Of a stretch of DNA of 64,000 bases, positions 18,524 to 27,072 are shown in pieces. The position numbers and the translations under genes were made by a program. How positions within the stretch are numbered: position 1 is the first letter of the stretch; each line of letters opens with the position of its first letter. The stretch comes from Frondihabitans sp. PAMC 28766. GTDB lineage: Bacteria; Actinomycetota; Actinomycetes; Actinomycetales; Microbacteriaceae. The notes beneath the pieces were generated by a model. The model ran no database searches. It was given only the letters and a program-made list of their open reading frames with translations, and had not been told where the DNA came from. The stretch lies in assembly GCF_001577365.1 (NCBI RefSeq), contig NZ_CP014513.1, positions 4,154,001 to 4,218,000 of the forward strand, in the 5' to 3' direction.

Positions 18524-19455
18524 TCAGAGGTCGGCGATCGTCCAGGACGCCCGGTGGGTGGCGCCAAGCTCGAGGGTCACGAGGTCGGTGCCCGAGTTGA
18601 ACGCGTCGGGCGGGCACGTCATCGGCTCGACCGCCAGCCCGAGACGGTGAAGCGCGGGCTCGGGCGGTCGGCCGTGTGCACCTGGACCCACGGCAACTCG
18701 TCGCCCCACGTGATCCTGACGCCCGTGCCCTCGGGGGCCCGCACCTCGACGGTCGCCGTGCCGTCGGCCTCGCGCGTGAGGCCGGTGAAGGCGTGGTCGA
18801 TGAACAGCTCGTCGATCGCGCGGGGCGACCGGAAGTCGAAGGCAGGATGCGACGACACCGGGTGCACGCCCTCGGGCAGCAGCCGCTCGTCGGTGACTTC
18901 GAGGTACTCCCCCGCCGGCAGAGTCAGAGTCCAGTCGTCGACGTGGCCTGCGCCCGCGCTGAGGTAGGGGTGCGGGGCGGTGCCGTACGGCGCAGCGGCG
19001 CGGCCGGTGTTCAGCGCCTCGACCGTCGTCGACAGGCCCTCGTCGCTCAACGCGTAGGTCACGGTGATGGTCAGCGGGAAGGGGTAACCGTCGCTCGGCA
19101 CGACGTCGGCTCGCAGCACTGCGGTCGACTCGTCGGCCGAGACGATGTCGTAGTCGGCCCACGCCAGCAGCCCGTGCAGCGCGTGCCCCCGGCCCGGCTC
19201 GGTCAGCGGCACCTGGTAGTCGACACCGTCGAACGTGTACTTGCCGTCGGTGATGCGGTTGGGCCAGGGCGCCAGGATCGCCCCGCGGAAGACGGGTCGG
19301 ACGGCGTCGGCCTCGAATGGCACGGTGAGATTGCGGCCCTCGACTGTCAGCTCGCGAAGCGACGCCCCGACGGTCGCGATCGTCGCCGCGTACCGGCCGT
19401 GGGCGAGGTGCACCTGCTGGCCGCTGAGAGGGGTGGGGGTGGACGACGTCGTCAT
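18524..19455 (-). CDS. Aldose 1-epimerase family protein (frameshift near 18645)
   Basis: 310 aa after repair. It has the galactose-mutarotase fold, with VFRGAILAPWPNRI, the catalytic-region His in HALHGLLAWADY and APHPYLSAG, and the C-terminal AVEPMTCPPDAFNSG. The last motif lies in a different frame from the rest; one C restored in TTCACCGTC (about 18645) joins them. It interconverts sugar anomers. It is the last gene of the GH51-LacI-epimerase operon, with its ATG overlapping the LacI stop (ATGA), so it probably acts on sugars released by the arabinofuranosidase. Confidence 0.82.
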
Positions 19456-20504
19456 CGATCGGGCCTTTCGTTCGGGGTGGTGAGCGGGGTTTCGTGATCC
19501 TGCCGCCCGCTCGAGCGCCGGCGGATCAGCTCGAAGTCGGCGACGACCGAGACGAACGCCCTCTCGGGCGACGCTATCCGGTCGACGAGCAGCTCGACAG
19601 AGCGGCGCGCGATCTGCGCTCGACCGGGCGACATCGTGGTGAGCGACGGGGTGGCGTAGCGGCCCTCCTGGGTGTCGTCGATGCCGACGACGGCGATGTC
19701 GCGGGGCACGTCCAGCCCGTGCTCGATCAGCGCCCACTGGGCGCCGAGCGCGAGAGCGTCGTTGAAGCCGAGCACGGCGTCGAACTCCAGCCCGTCCGCG
19801 AGGGCGCGCTCGACGGCCTCGGCGCCGGCGCGGCGGTGCCACGGGAGCGCTGCGCTGACATACCGCTCGTCGAAGGGAAGCCCCGCGTCGGCGAGGGCGA
19901 TCTCACAGCCCCGTCGCCGGAGCGCCGCCGTGTGCGACGGCGAGTGCCCCGACCCGCCGAGCATCAGGACCCTCCGCCTGCCGGTCTCGATCAGGTGCGA
20001 CATCGCGACGCGGGCCACCTCGAGGTCGGCGATCAGCACGTGATCGGCCAGCCCGTCGAACTGTCGCTCGCCGATGATGACGAGTGGGAAGCCTGTGCGG
20101 ACGTGCTCGACGTCGCTCGGGCCGAGGGCCAGCGGGTCGAAGATCGCTCCGTCGATCCGCTGGCGCCGTGCCCCCGACAGCGCGTCGATCTCGCGCTGCC
20201 GGTCGCCGGCCGTCGTCTCGACCAGCACGGTGAGGCCGAAGGGCTCGGCCGCGTCGATGACCTCCTGCGCCAGCTCGGCGAAGTAGGCCTGGTCGAGCTC
20301 GGGCACGATCAGAGCGATCATGTCGCTGCGGCCGGCCCGGAGGCTCCGCGCCGACGCGTTGATGCGGTAGTCGAGGGCGGCCACCGCGTCGGCCACGCGC
20401 GCGCGGGTCTCGGGGCGCATGTGCGGGTAGTCGGCGAAATAGTTCGACACCGTCTTGATCGAGACGCCGGCGCGCAGGGCGACATCGCGCATCGTGGCTG
20501 CCAC
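19452..20504 (-). CDS. LacI-family transcriptional regulator
   Basis: About 350 aa. N-terminal HTH and hinge (MRDVALRAGVSIKTVSNYF, then YRINASARSLRAGRSDMI) and a periplasmic-binding-like effector domain (LIVPELDQAYFAEL, DAVLGFNDALALGA, AVVGIDDTQEGRY). The GTG at 20504 gives VAATMRDVA; the ATG at 20492 is the alternative. It starts 10 bases after the GH51 stop. It probably represses its own operon at the TGTACATCGATGTACA palindrome upstream of GH51; CG-centred palindromes are typical LacI operators. Confidence 0.88.
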   Translation of the reverse strand: MAATMRDVALRAGVSIKTVSNYFADYPHMRPETRARVADAVAALDYRINASARSLRAGRSDMIALIVPELDQAYFAELAQEVIDAAEPFGLTVLVETTAGDRQREIDALSGARRQRIDGAIFDPLALGPSDVEHVRTGFPLVIIGERQFDGLADHVLIADLEVARVAMSHLIETGRRRVLMLGGSGHSPSHTAALRRRGCEIALADAGLPFDERYVSAALPWHRRAGAEAVERALADGLEFDAVLGFNDALALGAQWALIEHGLDVPRDIAVVGIDDTQEGRYATPSLTTMSPGRAQIARRSVELLVDRIASPERAFVSVVADFELIRRRSSGRQDHETPLTTPNERPDR

Positions 20505-20514
20505 GATGCCGAGC

Positions 20515-22020
20515 TCAGACCTTCGCCAGGCGCACCGTGTTCCACGACAGGGGCGGCAGCACGACCTCGAGAGTCGAGTCGCTCCACGAGGTGTTCGGGT
20601 TGGCCACCGGCGCGACGCTGTCGGCGGTGTCGACCGTGACCTTGAGGTACGGGTCGGGGTTCGACAGCTGAGTCGCCTCGACGAGTCGCAGGGCGCCGAA
20701 CGCCCGGGTGTCGACGTCGACGGTGATCGACTCGGTGAGCGACCGGTTGATCGCGAAGACGACAAGATCGCCGGTCTCAGGATCGTGAGTGGCCACCGAG
20801 TCGATGGCGGGCACGGCACCGTATTTGGTCGTCTCGTGCACCGGCGACTGCGCCTCGATGCGCAGCACGTCGCCCGTGGCGTACCGGCTCGGCTGAGCGA
20901 ACGGGTGGTAGGTGGTCTGCTTCCAGCTGCGGCCGCCCGTCTCGGTCATGATCGGGGCGATCACGTTGACCAGCTGCGCGAGGCTGGCGCTCGCGACACG
21001 GTCGCTGTGCTTCAGCAGCGAGATCAGCAGGCTGCCGACCACGACGGCGTCCGCGACGCTGTACTGGTCTTCGAGCAGCACCGGAGCGACCGGCCAGTCG
21101 GTCGGGTTCTTCGAGGCATCGCCGTTGAGGTACCAGACGTTCCACTCGTCGAACGAGACGTTGATGCGCTTCTTCCGCTTCATTGCGGCGCGGACGTGGT
21201 CGACGCTGGCGACGACGTCCTCGATGAAGTGGTCCATCTCGACGCCCGAGGCGAGGAAGCTGGCGAGGTCGCCCTCCTCTTCCCAGTAGTAGGCGTGCAT
21301 CGAGATGAGGTCGACCTCGTCGTAGGTCTCTTCGAGCACCTCGCGCTCCCAGGTGCCGAACGTCGGCATAGACGAGCCCGACGAGCCGCAGGCGACGAGG
21401 GTGAGGTCAGGATCGACGAGACGCATGGCCCGTGCCGTCTCGGAGGCCAGCCGGCCATACTCCTTGGCCGTCCTGTGGCCGATCTGCCACGGCCCGTCCA
21501 TCTCGTTGCCGAGGCACCAGAACTTCACGTCGTAGGGGTCGGCCGAGCCGTTCTTCTTGCGGAGGTCGGAGTGGAACGATCCGCCGGTGCCGTTCGTGTA
21601 GTCGATGAGGTCGACGGCCTCCTGCACGCCGCGCGTGCCGAGGTTCACCGCCATCATCGGCTCGACGCCGGCCTTCTTCGCCCAGCGCATGAACTCGTCG
21701 ACGCCGACGGTGTTGGGCTCGGTGGTGTGCCAGGCGAGGTCTTTGCGCACAGGGCGGTCTCCGACCGGGCCGACGCCGTCTTCCCAGCGGTAGCCCGAGA
21801 CGAAGTTGCCGCCCGGGTAGCGCACCGTCGAGATGCCGAGGTCGCGCACGAACTCCAGCACGTCGCCGCGGAAACCGTCTTCGTCGGCGGTGGGGTGGCC
21901 CGGGTCGTGGATGCCGCCGTAGACGCACCGGCCGAGGTGCTCGATGAACGTGCCGAACGTGTGGCGCGAGACGGGGGCCACGACGAACGCGGGGTCGAGG
22001 CTGAGGCGGGCGTGGGGCAT
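20515..22020 (-). CDS. abfA: GH51 alpha-L-arabinofuranosidase
   Basis: 501 aa, the usual length for intracellular GH51. The acid/base Glu is in WCLGNEMDGPW (about residue 170) and the nucleophile Glu in SFDEWNVWY (about 290). Other family motifs are TVRYPGGNFVSGYRWEDGVG and SMHAYYWEEEG, and a C-terminal beta-domain follows. There is no signal peptide, so it is cytoplasmic and removes arabinofuranosyl groups from imported plant oligosaccharides. The ATG at 22020 has AGGAGA upstream; longer in-frame starts run through the operator and were rejected. First gene of an operon with LacI and epimerase. Confidence 0.92.
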   Translation of the reverse strand: MPHARLSLDPAFVVAPVSRHTFGTFIEHLGRCVYGGIHDPGHPTADEDGFRGDVLEFVRDLGISTVRYPGGNFVSGYRWEDGVGPVGDRPVRKDLAWHTTEPNTVGVDEFMRWAKKAGVEPMMAVNLGTRGVQEAVDLIDYTNGTGGSFHSDLRKKNGSADPYDVKFWCLGNEMDGPWQIGHRTAKEYGRLASETARAMRLVDPDLTLVACGSSGSSMPTFGTWEREVLEETYDEVDLISMHAYYWEEEGDLASFLASGVEMDHFIEDVVASVDHVRAAMKRKKRINVSFDEWNVWYLNGDASKNPTDWPVAPVLLEDQYSVADAVVVGSLLISLLKHSDRVASASLAQLVNVIAPIMTETGGRSWKQTTYHPFAQPSRYATGDVLRIEAQSPVHETTKYGAVPAIDSVATHDPETGDLVVFAINRSLTESITVDVDTRAFGALRLVEATQLSNPDPYLKVTVDTADSVAPVANPNTSWSDSTLEVVLPPLSWNTVRLAKV

Positions 22021-22035
22021 GCGGTTCTCCTTCGA

Positions 22036-22074
22036 GTACATCGTTGTAATAGCCAGTATGTACATCGATGTACA
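22036..22074 (-). promoter_or_regulatory. LacI-type operator pair upstream of GH51
   Basis: A perfect 16-bp palindrome TGTACATCGATGTACA (22059-22074) and a weaker copy GTACATCGTTGTA (22036-22048) lie just upstream of the GH51 start. Their centres are about 24 bases apart, fitting two repressor dimers. The likely ligand is the LacI protein of the same operon. Confidence 0.7.
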
Positions 22075-22111
22075 CGCCGTCAACCCCGGGTTTGCGGCGC
22101 TCAGCCTCGTC

Positions 22112-22165
22112 GAGGGTGCGCAAATTGTGGCGATCGGCGAAAGTGAGGGGCGAGTCGCGCACTCG
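22112..22165. repeat. Hairpin repeat, family A (second copy)
   Basis: The reverse complement aligns over its whole length with 18267-18321. Shared blocks include GAGTGCGC, ACTCGCC, CTCAC and ATTTGCGCA. Its ends GAGGGTGCGC/GCGCACTC are an imperfect inverted repeat. It sits between the GH51 promoter and the CarD terminator. Confidence 0.55.
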
Positions 22166-22227
22166 GGTCGTCAACGCCGCCTGCCGCCGACCTCGGCGCC
22201 GGGCGAGACCACGGCAGGGCACGACGA

Positions 22228-22257
22228 AGCCCTCCCACCCCACGGGGCGAGAGGGCT
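22228..22257 (-). terminator. Terminator of the carD gene
   Basis: AGCCCTC (22228-22234) pairs with GAGGGCT (22251-22257), with an inner CCCC-ac-GGGG stem, just downstream of the carD stop. Confidence 0.5.
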
Positions 22258-22275
22258 GCGAGCGTGGAGAGGAAC

Positions 22276-22767
22276 CTACACCGTGACGGCGGCCAGCACC
22301 TCGTCGAGCACGGCCGAGGCCTCTTCGTCGGTGGACTTCTGTGCGAGCGCGAGCTCGGAGATGAGCACCTGGCGGGCCTTGAGCAGCATGCGCTTTTCAC
22401 CGGCCGAGACACCGCTGTCCTGGTCGCGGCGCCACAGGTCGCGGACGACCTCCGAGACGGAGTAGACCGAGCCGGAGCCCATCTTCTCGGTGTTGGCCTT
22501 GAAGCGGCGCGACCAGTTGCCGGGCTCCTCGACGTGATCGCTGCGGAGCACCTCGAACACGGCCTCGACACCCTTGGCGTCGATCACGTCGCGAACGCCG
22601 ACCAGATCGACGTTGTCGACCGGCAGCTCGATCATCAGATCACTGGCGTGGACGTTCAGCGTGATGTATTTCTTCTCGACGCCCTTGATGGTGCGGATCT
22701 TGACCGCGGTGATGGTAGCTGCGCCGTGGTGGGGATACACAACGGTCTCCCCTACTTCGAAAATCAT
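22276..22767 (-). CDS. carD: CarD-family RNA polymerase-binding regulator
   Basis: 163 aa, the normal length. The N-terminal RNAP-interacting Tudor-like domain contains [17 protein letters not shown] and [18 protein letters not shown]. The helical C-terminal DNA-binding domain contains [27 protein letters not shown] and [10 protein letters not shown]. CarD binds the RNAP beta subunit and stabilises open complexes at rRNA and other promoters; it is near-universal in Actinobacteria. Here it is a single transcription unit with a terminator-like hairpin downstream. Confidence 0.93.
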   Translation of the reverse strand: MIFEVGETVVYPHHGAATITAVKIRTIKGVEKKYITLNVHASDLMIELPVDNVDLVGVRDVIDAKGVEAVFEVLRSDHVEEPGNWSRRFKANTEKMGSGSVYSVSEVVRDLWRRDQDSGVSAGEKRMLLKARQVLISELALAQKSTDEEASAVLDEVLAAVTV

Positions 22768-22904
22768 CTAGTAGTGCCTCATGTTCTTTTGATTTGAGTG
22801 CGTCGACCATTGCCGGGCATCATCTCGGCAGTCTTGCCAGTCTACCCGATAAAAGGGGGGTAGGATGCCGCGGCCTTCAGCCCGGGCAACGCCCCAAGCG
22901 GAAT

Positions 22905-24125
22905 TCAGAGCACGAGCACTAGCAGGACGATGTTCAGGCCGGTCAGCGCGACCGCCGCGACACACGCGGCGCACGTCGTCCACCATCGATTCCGGAGGCC
23001 GCTCATCGTGCTCCGCTGCGACGTGAAGCGCACCAGGGGAACGAGCGCGAACGGCACGCCGAACGACAGCACGACTTGGCTGAGCACGAGCGCGAGCGTC
23101 GGGTCGACGCCGAACCCGAGCAGCAGCAGCGCCGGTATCAGCGTCACCATCCGGCGATACAGGATCGGCACCCGCACGTTGAGCAGCCCGTGCATGATCT
23201 CGGAGCCCGCGTACGCCCCGACCGACGTCGACGCGAGCCCGGAGGCGAGCAGCCCCACGGCGAAGAGCGTCGCGACGAGCGGCCCGAGGTGCAGCAGCAG
23301 GGCTGCGTACGCCCCCTCCAGCGTGTCGGTGCCGCTCACCCCGCGCAGCGTGCCGGCAGCCACCAGCAGGATCGCGACGTTGACGGTGCCCGCGACGACG
23401 AGCGCCACGGTCACGTCGATCTTCGTCGCCCGCATCAGCGTGCGCTGCCCGACGGTCAACCCTTCGAATCGGTCGCGAGCGAGCGCCGAGTGCGCGTAGA
23501 TGGCGTGCGGCATGATCGTCGCCCCCAGGATCGAGACGGCCAGCAGCACCGACTTCGACCCCTCGAAGTGCGGCACCAGACCCTGCCCCGCGGCCGCCCA
23601 CGACGGCGGCGATGCCACGAGCCCGGCGCAGAACCCGACGGCGATCACCACGACCATGCCCGTGACGACGCGCTCGAACACCTGCGCTCGGCCGCGCACC
23701 TGCAGCAGGAGGAGCAGCAGCGAGATCACGCCGGTGATGAGCCCGCCGGCCAGCAGCGGGATGGAGAAGAGCAGGTCGAGCGCGATGGCCCCGCCGATCA
23801 CCTCGGCGATGTCGGTGGCCATGGCGACGATCTCGGCCTGCAGCCAGAAGGCGCGGCGCGCCCAGGGCGACAGGATGCGGCGGCCCAGCATCTCGGGCAG
23901 GCTCGCGCCCGTCGCGATGCCGAGCTTCGCCGAGAGGTACTGGATCAGCCATGCGGTGGCATTGCCCGCGATGACCACCCACACCAGCAGGTAGCCGAAC
24001 AACGCCCCCGCCGTCATGTTGCTCGCGACGTTGCCCGGGTCGAGGTAGGCGACGCCGGCGACGAGCGCCGGGCCGAGGAGGGCGGCGACGCGCGGTGCAC
24101 GCGAGACGGCGGGGGCGTCGATCAT
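22905..24125 (-). CDS. mntH: Nramp-family Mn2+/Fe2+ transporter
   Basis: 406 aa, about 11 TM helices. Both metal-site motifs are present: DPGNVASNMTAG in TM1 (about 29) and ATIMPHAIYAHSAL in TM6. It imports divalent metal, usually Mn2+, with protons. The ATG at 24125 overlaps the stop of the MarR gene (ATGA), so the pair is co-transcribed. That makes the MarR protein a candidate metal- or stress-linked controller, although it does not resemble MntR/DtxR. Confidence 0.92.
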   Translation of the reverse strand: MIDAPAVSRAPRVAALLGPALVAGVAYLDPGNVASNMTAGALFGYLLVWVVIAGNATAWLIQYLSAKLGIATGASLPEMLGRRILSPWARRAFWLQAEIVAMATDIAEVIGGAIALDLLFSIPLLAGGLITGVISLLLLLLQVRGRAQVFERVVTGMVVVIAVGFCAGLVASPPSWAAAGQGLVPHFEGSKSVLLAVSILGATIMPHAIYAHSALARDRFEGLTVGQRTLMRATKIDVTVALVVAGTVNVAILLVAAGTLRGVSGTDTLEGAYAALLLHLGPLVATLFAVGLLASGLASTSVGAYAGSEIMHGLLNVRVPILYRRMVTLIPALLLLGFGVDPTLALVLSQVVLSFGVPFALVPLVRFTSQRSTMSGLRNRWWTTCAACVAAVALTGLNIVLLVLVL

Positions 24126-24601
24126 TCGTCGTCGACGGCGTTGAAGCGCTCGAGGCCGGATGCCAGCACGTCGATGTCGGCGTCGGTCCAGTCGGCGAGG
24201 CGGCGGGCCAGCTCGTGGTGGTTCGCCTCGAGCGACCGCTGCAGCAGCTCCGACCCGCGCGCCGAGAGGGCGAGGATCTGACCGCGACCCGGGCCGCCCG
24301 ATCCTGCGTCCTCGTGCTCGCGCGCGTGCGCGTCACTCGCGCCGGCCGCGACGAGCCCCAGCTCGACGAGGTCGCCTACCTGGCGCGAGATGGTCGAGCG
24401 GTTGAGCCGGAGGGCCGCGGCGATGTCGATGGCACGGCAGTCGCGGGTGCTCGCGATGAAGGTGAGGAGGGTGTGCTGGACGACGGTGAGCGGGGCGCTG
24501 GTGCGGCGGTTCCGCGCGACGGCGCGCCGGGAGATGGTCTCCATCTGCATGTAGACGGCCTCCATCCGCCGGGCGCGGGAGGCTCGTCGCTGATCCGTCA
24601 C
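24122..24601 (-). CDS. MarR-family transcriptional regulator
   Basis: 159 aa with a winged helix at about 50-110 (IDIAAALRLNRSTISRQVGD, then LGLVAAG). GTG start at 24601. It is divergent from a membrane transporter-like gene, with a 17-bp perfect palindrome between them, and co-transcribed with mntH. It probably represses both directions. The wing region is longer than usual and Gly-rich (EDAGSGGPGRGQI). Confidence 0.85.
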   Translation of the reverse strand: MTDQRRASRARRMEAVYMQMETISRRAVARNRRTSAPLTVVQHTLLTFIASTRDCRAIDIAAALRLNRSTISRQVGDLVELGLVAAGASDAHAREHEDAGSGGPGRGQILALSARGSELLQRSLEANHHELARRLADWTDADIDVLASGLERFNAVDDE

Positions 24602-24637
24602 TTCACCAGGCTATCGATCGGGTGTACTGTTGAGCAT

Positions 24638-24654
24638 TGTTGCATGATGCAACA
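24638..24654. promoter_or_regulatory. Operator TGTTGCATGATGCAACA
   Basis: A 17-bp perfect palindrome with a central G, between the divergent MarR (start 24601) and membrane-protein (start 24677) genes. Size and position fit a MarR dimer site blocking both promoters. Confidence 0.7.
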
Positions 24655-24676
24655 CTTACTCTCCGAAAGAAGCACC

Positions 24677-25819
24677 GTGTCCAGCAGCACACCCACGCAG
24701 ACCGTGGCCCTCCGCGAGCCCCTGCCGCACACCTCCCACGACCCCGGCCACGTCAGCCACCGCATGACGCCGCAGCCGAACCCCGGGCCACGGCTCTTCC
24801 TCGGCACGCCGGTCGCGGCCTTCAAAGCCTTCGGCGCGGCGATCCTGGTGCCCCTGTTCTTGGCGGTCGGCATGTCGCTGGCCTACCTCGGTGCCTTCCA
24901 CCAGCCGACGCCGCACCACCTGCCGGTCGCGATCGTCGGATCGCAGCCCGCCACCCAGGTGTTCGCCCAGACGCTGAACGACAAGGCGCCCAGCCAGCTG
25001 AGCGTGCGCACCGTCGCGACCGACGCCGAGGCCCGCAAGCTCATCGTCGACCGCACCATCAGCGCCGCGTACGAACCGACGACCACGAGCGCGAGCCTCC
25101 TCGTGTCGTCGGCCGCGTCGGACACCAGCGCGACCGTGGTGCAGAAGATCTTCCTGCCGATCGCCTACGCCGAGAAGCTGCCGCTGCAGGTGGTCGACGT
25201 CGTGCCGGCCGGCACGCACGATTCGACCGGGCAGGGCATCTTCTTCCTGCTCGTCGGGCTGAGCGTCGGCTCGTACGCCACGGCCGCGGCCGTCGCCGCC
25301 TTCGCCTCGCGCCTCGGCATCCGGTGGTCGATCGTCACCTCGGTGGTGATGTCGGGCATCGTCGCCGGCATCGCGCTCACCGTGGCCGGGCCGATCTACC
25401 ACGTGATCGACGGGCAGGTCGGGAGCATCTGGCTGCTGGGCTGGCTCTATTCGCTGGCGATCATCCTGATCGGGGTCGGGTTACACCCGCTGCTGCGGCA
25501 CTGGACGACCGCCGCACTGACGGCGCTGTTCGTGATGCTCAACTTCACCTCGTCGGGCGGGATCTTCGCCCCCGCCCTGATGCCCGGCTTCTTCGCCGGC
25601 CTGCACACGTTCTGGAACGGGGCCGCATGGCTCGACGCCGCGCAGACCCTGCAGTACTTCCCCGGCCACGGCTTCGGGCTCGACGTGCTGCGCCTCGGGC
25701 TGTGGGCGGCCGCCGGCCTGGGCCTCACGCTGCTCACGCACCTGCTCTCGCGCCGCCGCGTGCGCCTGGCCAACGAGGCGGTCGCCACCCGCGAAGAGGA
25801 GACGGTGATCGCGGCGTAG
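24677..25819 (+). CDS. Membrane protein, YhgE/ABC-2-permease-like
   Basis: 380 aa. A cytoplasmic N-terminus precedes TM1 (AFGAAILVPLFLAVGMSLAYL). An extracellular domain of about 150 residues follows (LPVAIVGSQPATQVFAQTL, ending near VVPAGTHDSTGQG), then about five TM helices (IFFLLVGLSVGSYATAAAV onward). This topology is that of YhgE/Pip and ABC-2 type proteins, which in actinomycetes often serve drug or lipid export beside a MarR regulator. No ATPase is adjacent. GTG start at 24677, 22 bases after the operator, so control by the divergent MarR protein is likely. Confidence 0.7.
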   Translation: MSSSTPTQTVALREPLPHTSHDPGHVSHRMTPQPNPGPRLFLGTPVAAFKAFGAAILVPLFLAVGMSLAYLGAFHQPTPHHLPVAIVGSQPATQVFAQTLNDKAPSQLSVRTVATDAEARKLIVDRTISAAYEPTTTSASLLVSSAASDTSATVVQKIFLPIAYAEKLPLQVVDVVPAGTHDSTGQGIFFLLVGLSVGSYATAAAVAAFASRLGIRWSIVTSVVMSGIVAGIALTVAGPIYHVIDGQVGSIWLLGWLYSLAIILIGVGLHPLLRHWTTAALTALFVMLNFTSSGGIFAPALMPGFFAGLHTFWNGAAWLDAAQTLQYFPGHGFGLDVLRLGLWAAAGLGLTLLTHLLSRRRVRLANEAVATREEETVIAA

Positions 25820-25914
25820 CCCCCGTGCCACGGTATAAACATATTTCACTGTGCATACGGTTTTTCTGTTAGCGTCCCTTTCTATGCGAGACGGTCTCGC
25901 CGGGAGGGATATCA

Positions 25915-26322
25915 ATGACGATCAAGACGACTTTGGCGGGCGTCGCCGTTGCCGCGGCGGTAGGGGCTGCGCTCCTTGTACCAGCACTCCCCGCTCATGC
26001 GACTCAGTGCACGATCAAGAGCGTGACCACGACTAACGTCAGCAGCCGCGTCCAGGGCAACTCCACCACGCAGTGCCAAGTCGGATTGAAAGGCACGATC
26101 ACACAACGCGTCTTCCACCGTTTTCCGGGGATCATTCCCGATGCTCAAGTCTTCTGGGGCGCAAAGCTAGGCCCGCAGAACGGCGCAGCATTCTCTTATT
26201 CGATCCGGCGGTGCGACAACCAGACCGAAGCCGACTACGACACGCGTGTCACCGTCGACTACGGCGGCTCGAAGAACAGCGGCGTCAAGCACATCAGGAC
26301 CTGCGCCGGAACCGGCGGCTGA
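25915..26322 (+). CDS. Small secreted 4-Cys protein, unrecognised family
   Basis: 135 aa. Sec signal peptide TLAGVAVAAAVGAALLVPAL, cut near AHA-TQC. The mature part is about 105 residues with four Cys (TQC, TTQCQ, RRCD, RTCAG), enough for two disulfides, and is rich in Thr/Ser/Asn and basic residues. The ribosome site is GGGAGG. The ABC transporter gene starts three bases after its stop, so the two are co-transcribed. That arrangement resembles bacteriocin/toxin plus transporter or immunity units such as the lactococcin 972 group, but the protein lacks that family's motifs. Base use is less GC-rich than in neighbours, suggesting transfer. Function unknown. Confidence 0.7.
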   Translation: MTIKTTLAGVAVAAAVGAALLVPALPAHATQCTIKSVTTTNVSSRVQGNSTTQCQVGLKGTITQRVFHRFPGIIPDAQVFWGAKLGPQNGAAFSYSIRRCDNQTEADYDTRVTVDYGGSKNSGVKHIRTCAGTGG

Positions 26323-26325
26323 CCT

Positions 26326-27072
26326 GTGACTGGGGACGGGGCATCCTCGCTGAGTGTCGTAGCGCTGAATGCCCGATGCCGGCGCCGCCAAGTGCTGAAC
26401 GATTTGAGCTTTGCCGTCAGCGGCGGCGTTCACGCCATTCTCGGGCCGAACGGGGCAGGCAAGTCCACACTGCTCCGAATTCTGGCGGGCCTCGCCAAAG
26501 CGCAGTCCGGCGATGTCGGTTTCGAAGGGGTGAGTCTCGGAGATCGCCGAGGCACCCGGATCATGCGACGTTGGTTCGGCTACCAGCCTCAGACTCCTGT
26601 TTTCAACAATGGATTCACGGTTCGCGAATCGGTGGGTTATGCCGCCTGGCTCAAGGGCATGGGCGCCCGTCAGGCGCCGGGGCTGATAGACCGAGCCCTG
26701 GAGGCGACGCATCTCAGAGACGTGAAGTCCATGCCCGTGGGACGACTCTCTGGCGGGCAACAAAAGCGTGCAGCCATCGCCCAGGCGATCGTCCACCAAC
26801 CACGACTCCTTCTGCTGGACGAGCCCACTGCCGCGCTGGACCCCTCTGAACGACGCAGCATCCTCGACGTGATCGATCATCTCGGGCGCGAGTCCACCGT
26901 CCTCCTCTCAACGCACATCACCTCTGATCTGAGAGTGGCCGACAGCGTGCTCGTTCTGACCGACGGGCAGGCCAGGTTCTCGGGGCCGAAAATGGAGTTC
27001 GGCCAATGGGCGCGAGCGGATGATGCCGACATCTGGGAATCTGCCTACGACGTCCTCTGCGAGAAGTTATGA
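26326..27072 (+). CDS. ABC transporter ATP-binding protein
   Basis: 248-aa NBD. Walker A GPNGAGKST (about 45), Q-loop region YQPQTPVFNNGFTVRES, signature RLSGGQQKR (about 142), Walker B LLLLDEPTAALDP and the switch His in LLSTHITSD. GTG start at 26326. It overlaps the first membrane gene by ATGA. It energises the two membrane proteins that follow and probably acts on, or protects against, the secreted 4-Cys protein (inference from operon). Confidence 0.9.
   Translation: MTGDGASSLSVVALNARCRRRQVLNDLSFAVSGGVHAILGPNGAGKSTLLRILAGLAKAQSGDVGFEGVSLGDRRGTRIMRRWFGYQPQTPVFNNGFTVRESVGYAAWLKGMGARQAPGLIDRALEATHLRDVKSMPVGRLSGGQQKRAAIAQAIVHQPRLLLLDEPTAALDPSERRSILDVIDHLGRESTVLLSTHITSDLRVADSVLVLTDGQARFSGPKMEFGQWARADDADIWESAYDVLCEKL

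Noticed and set aside
25915..26322. Lactococcin 972 family bacteriocin
   Set aside because: Gene neighbourhood is similar, but the mature protein lacks the family's Trp/Tyr/His pattern and has four Cys; left as unrecognised.
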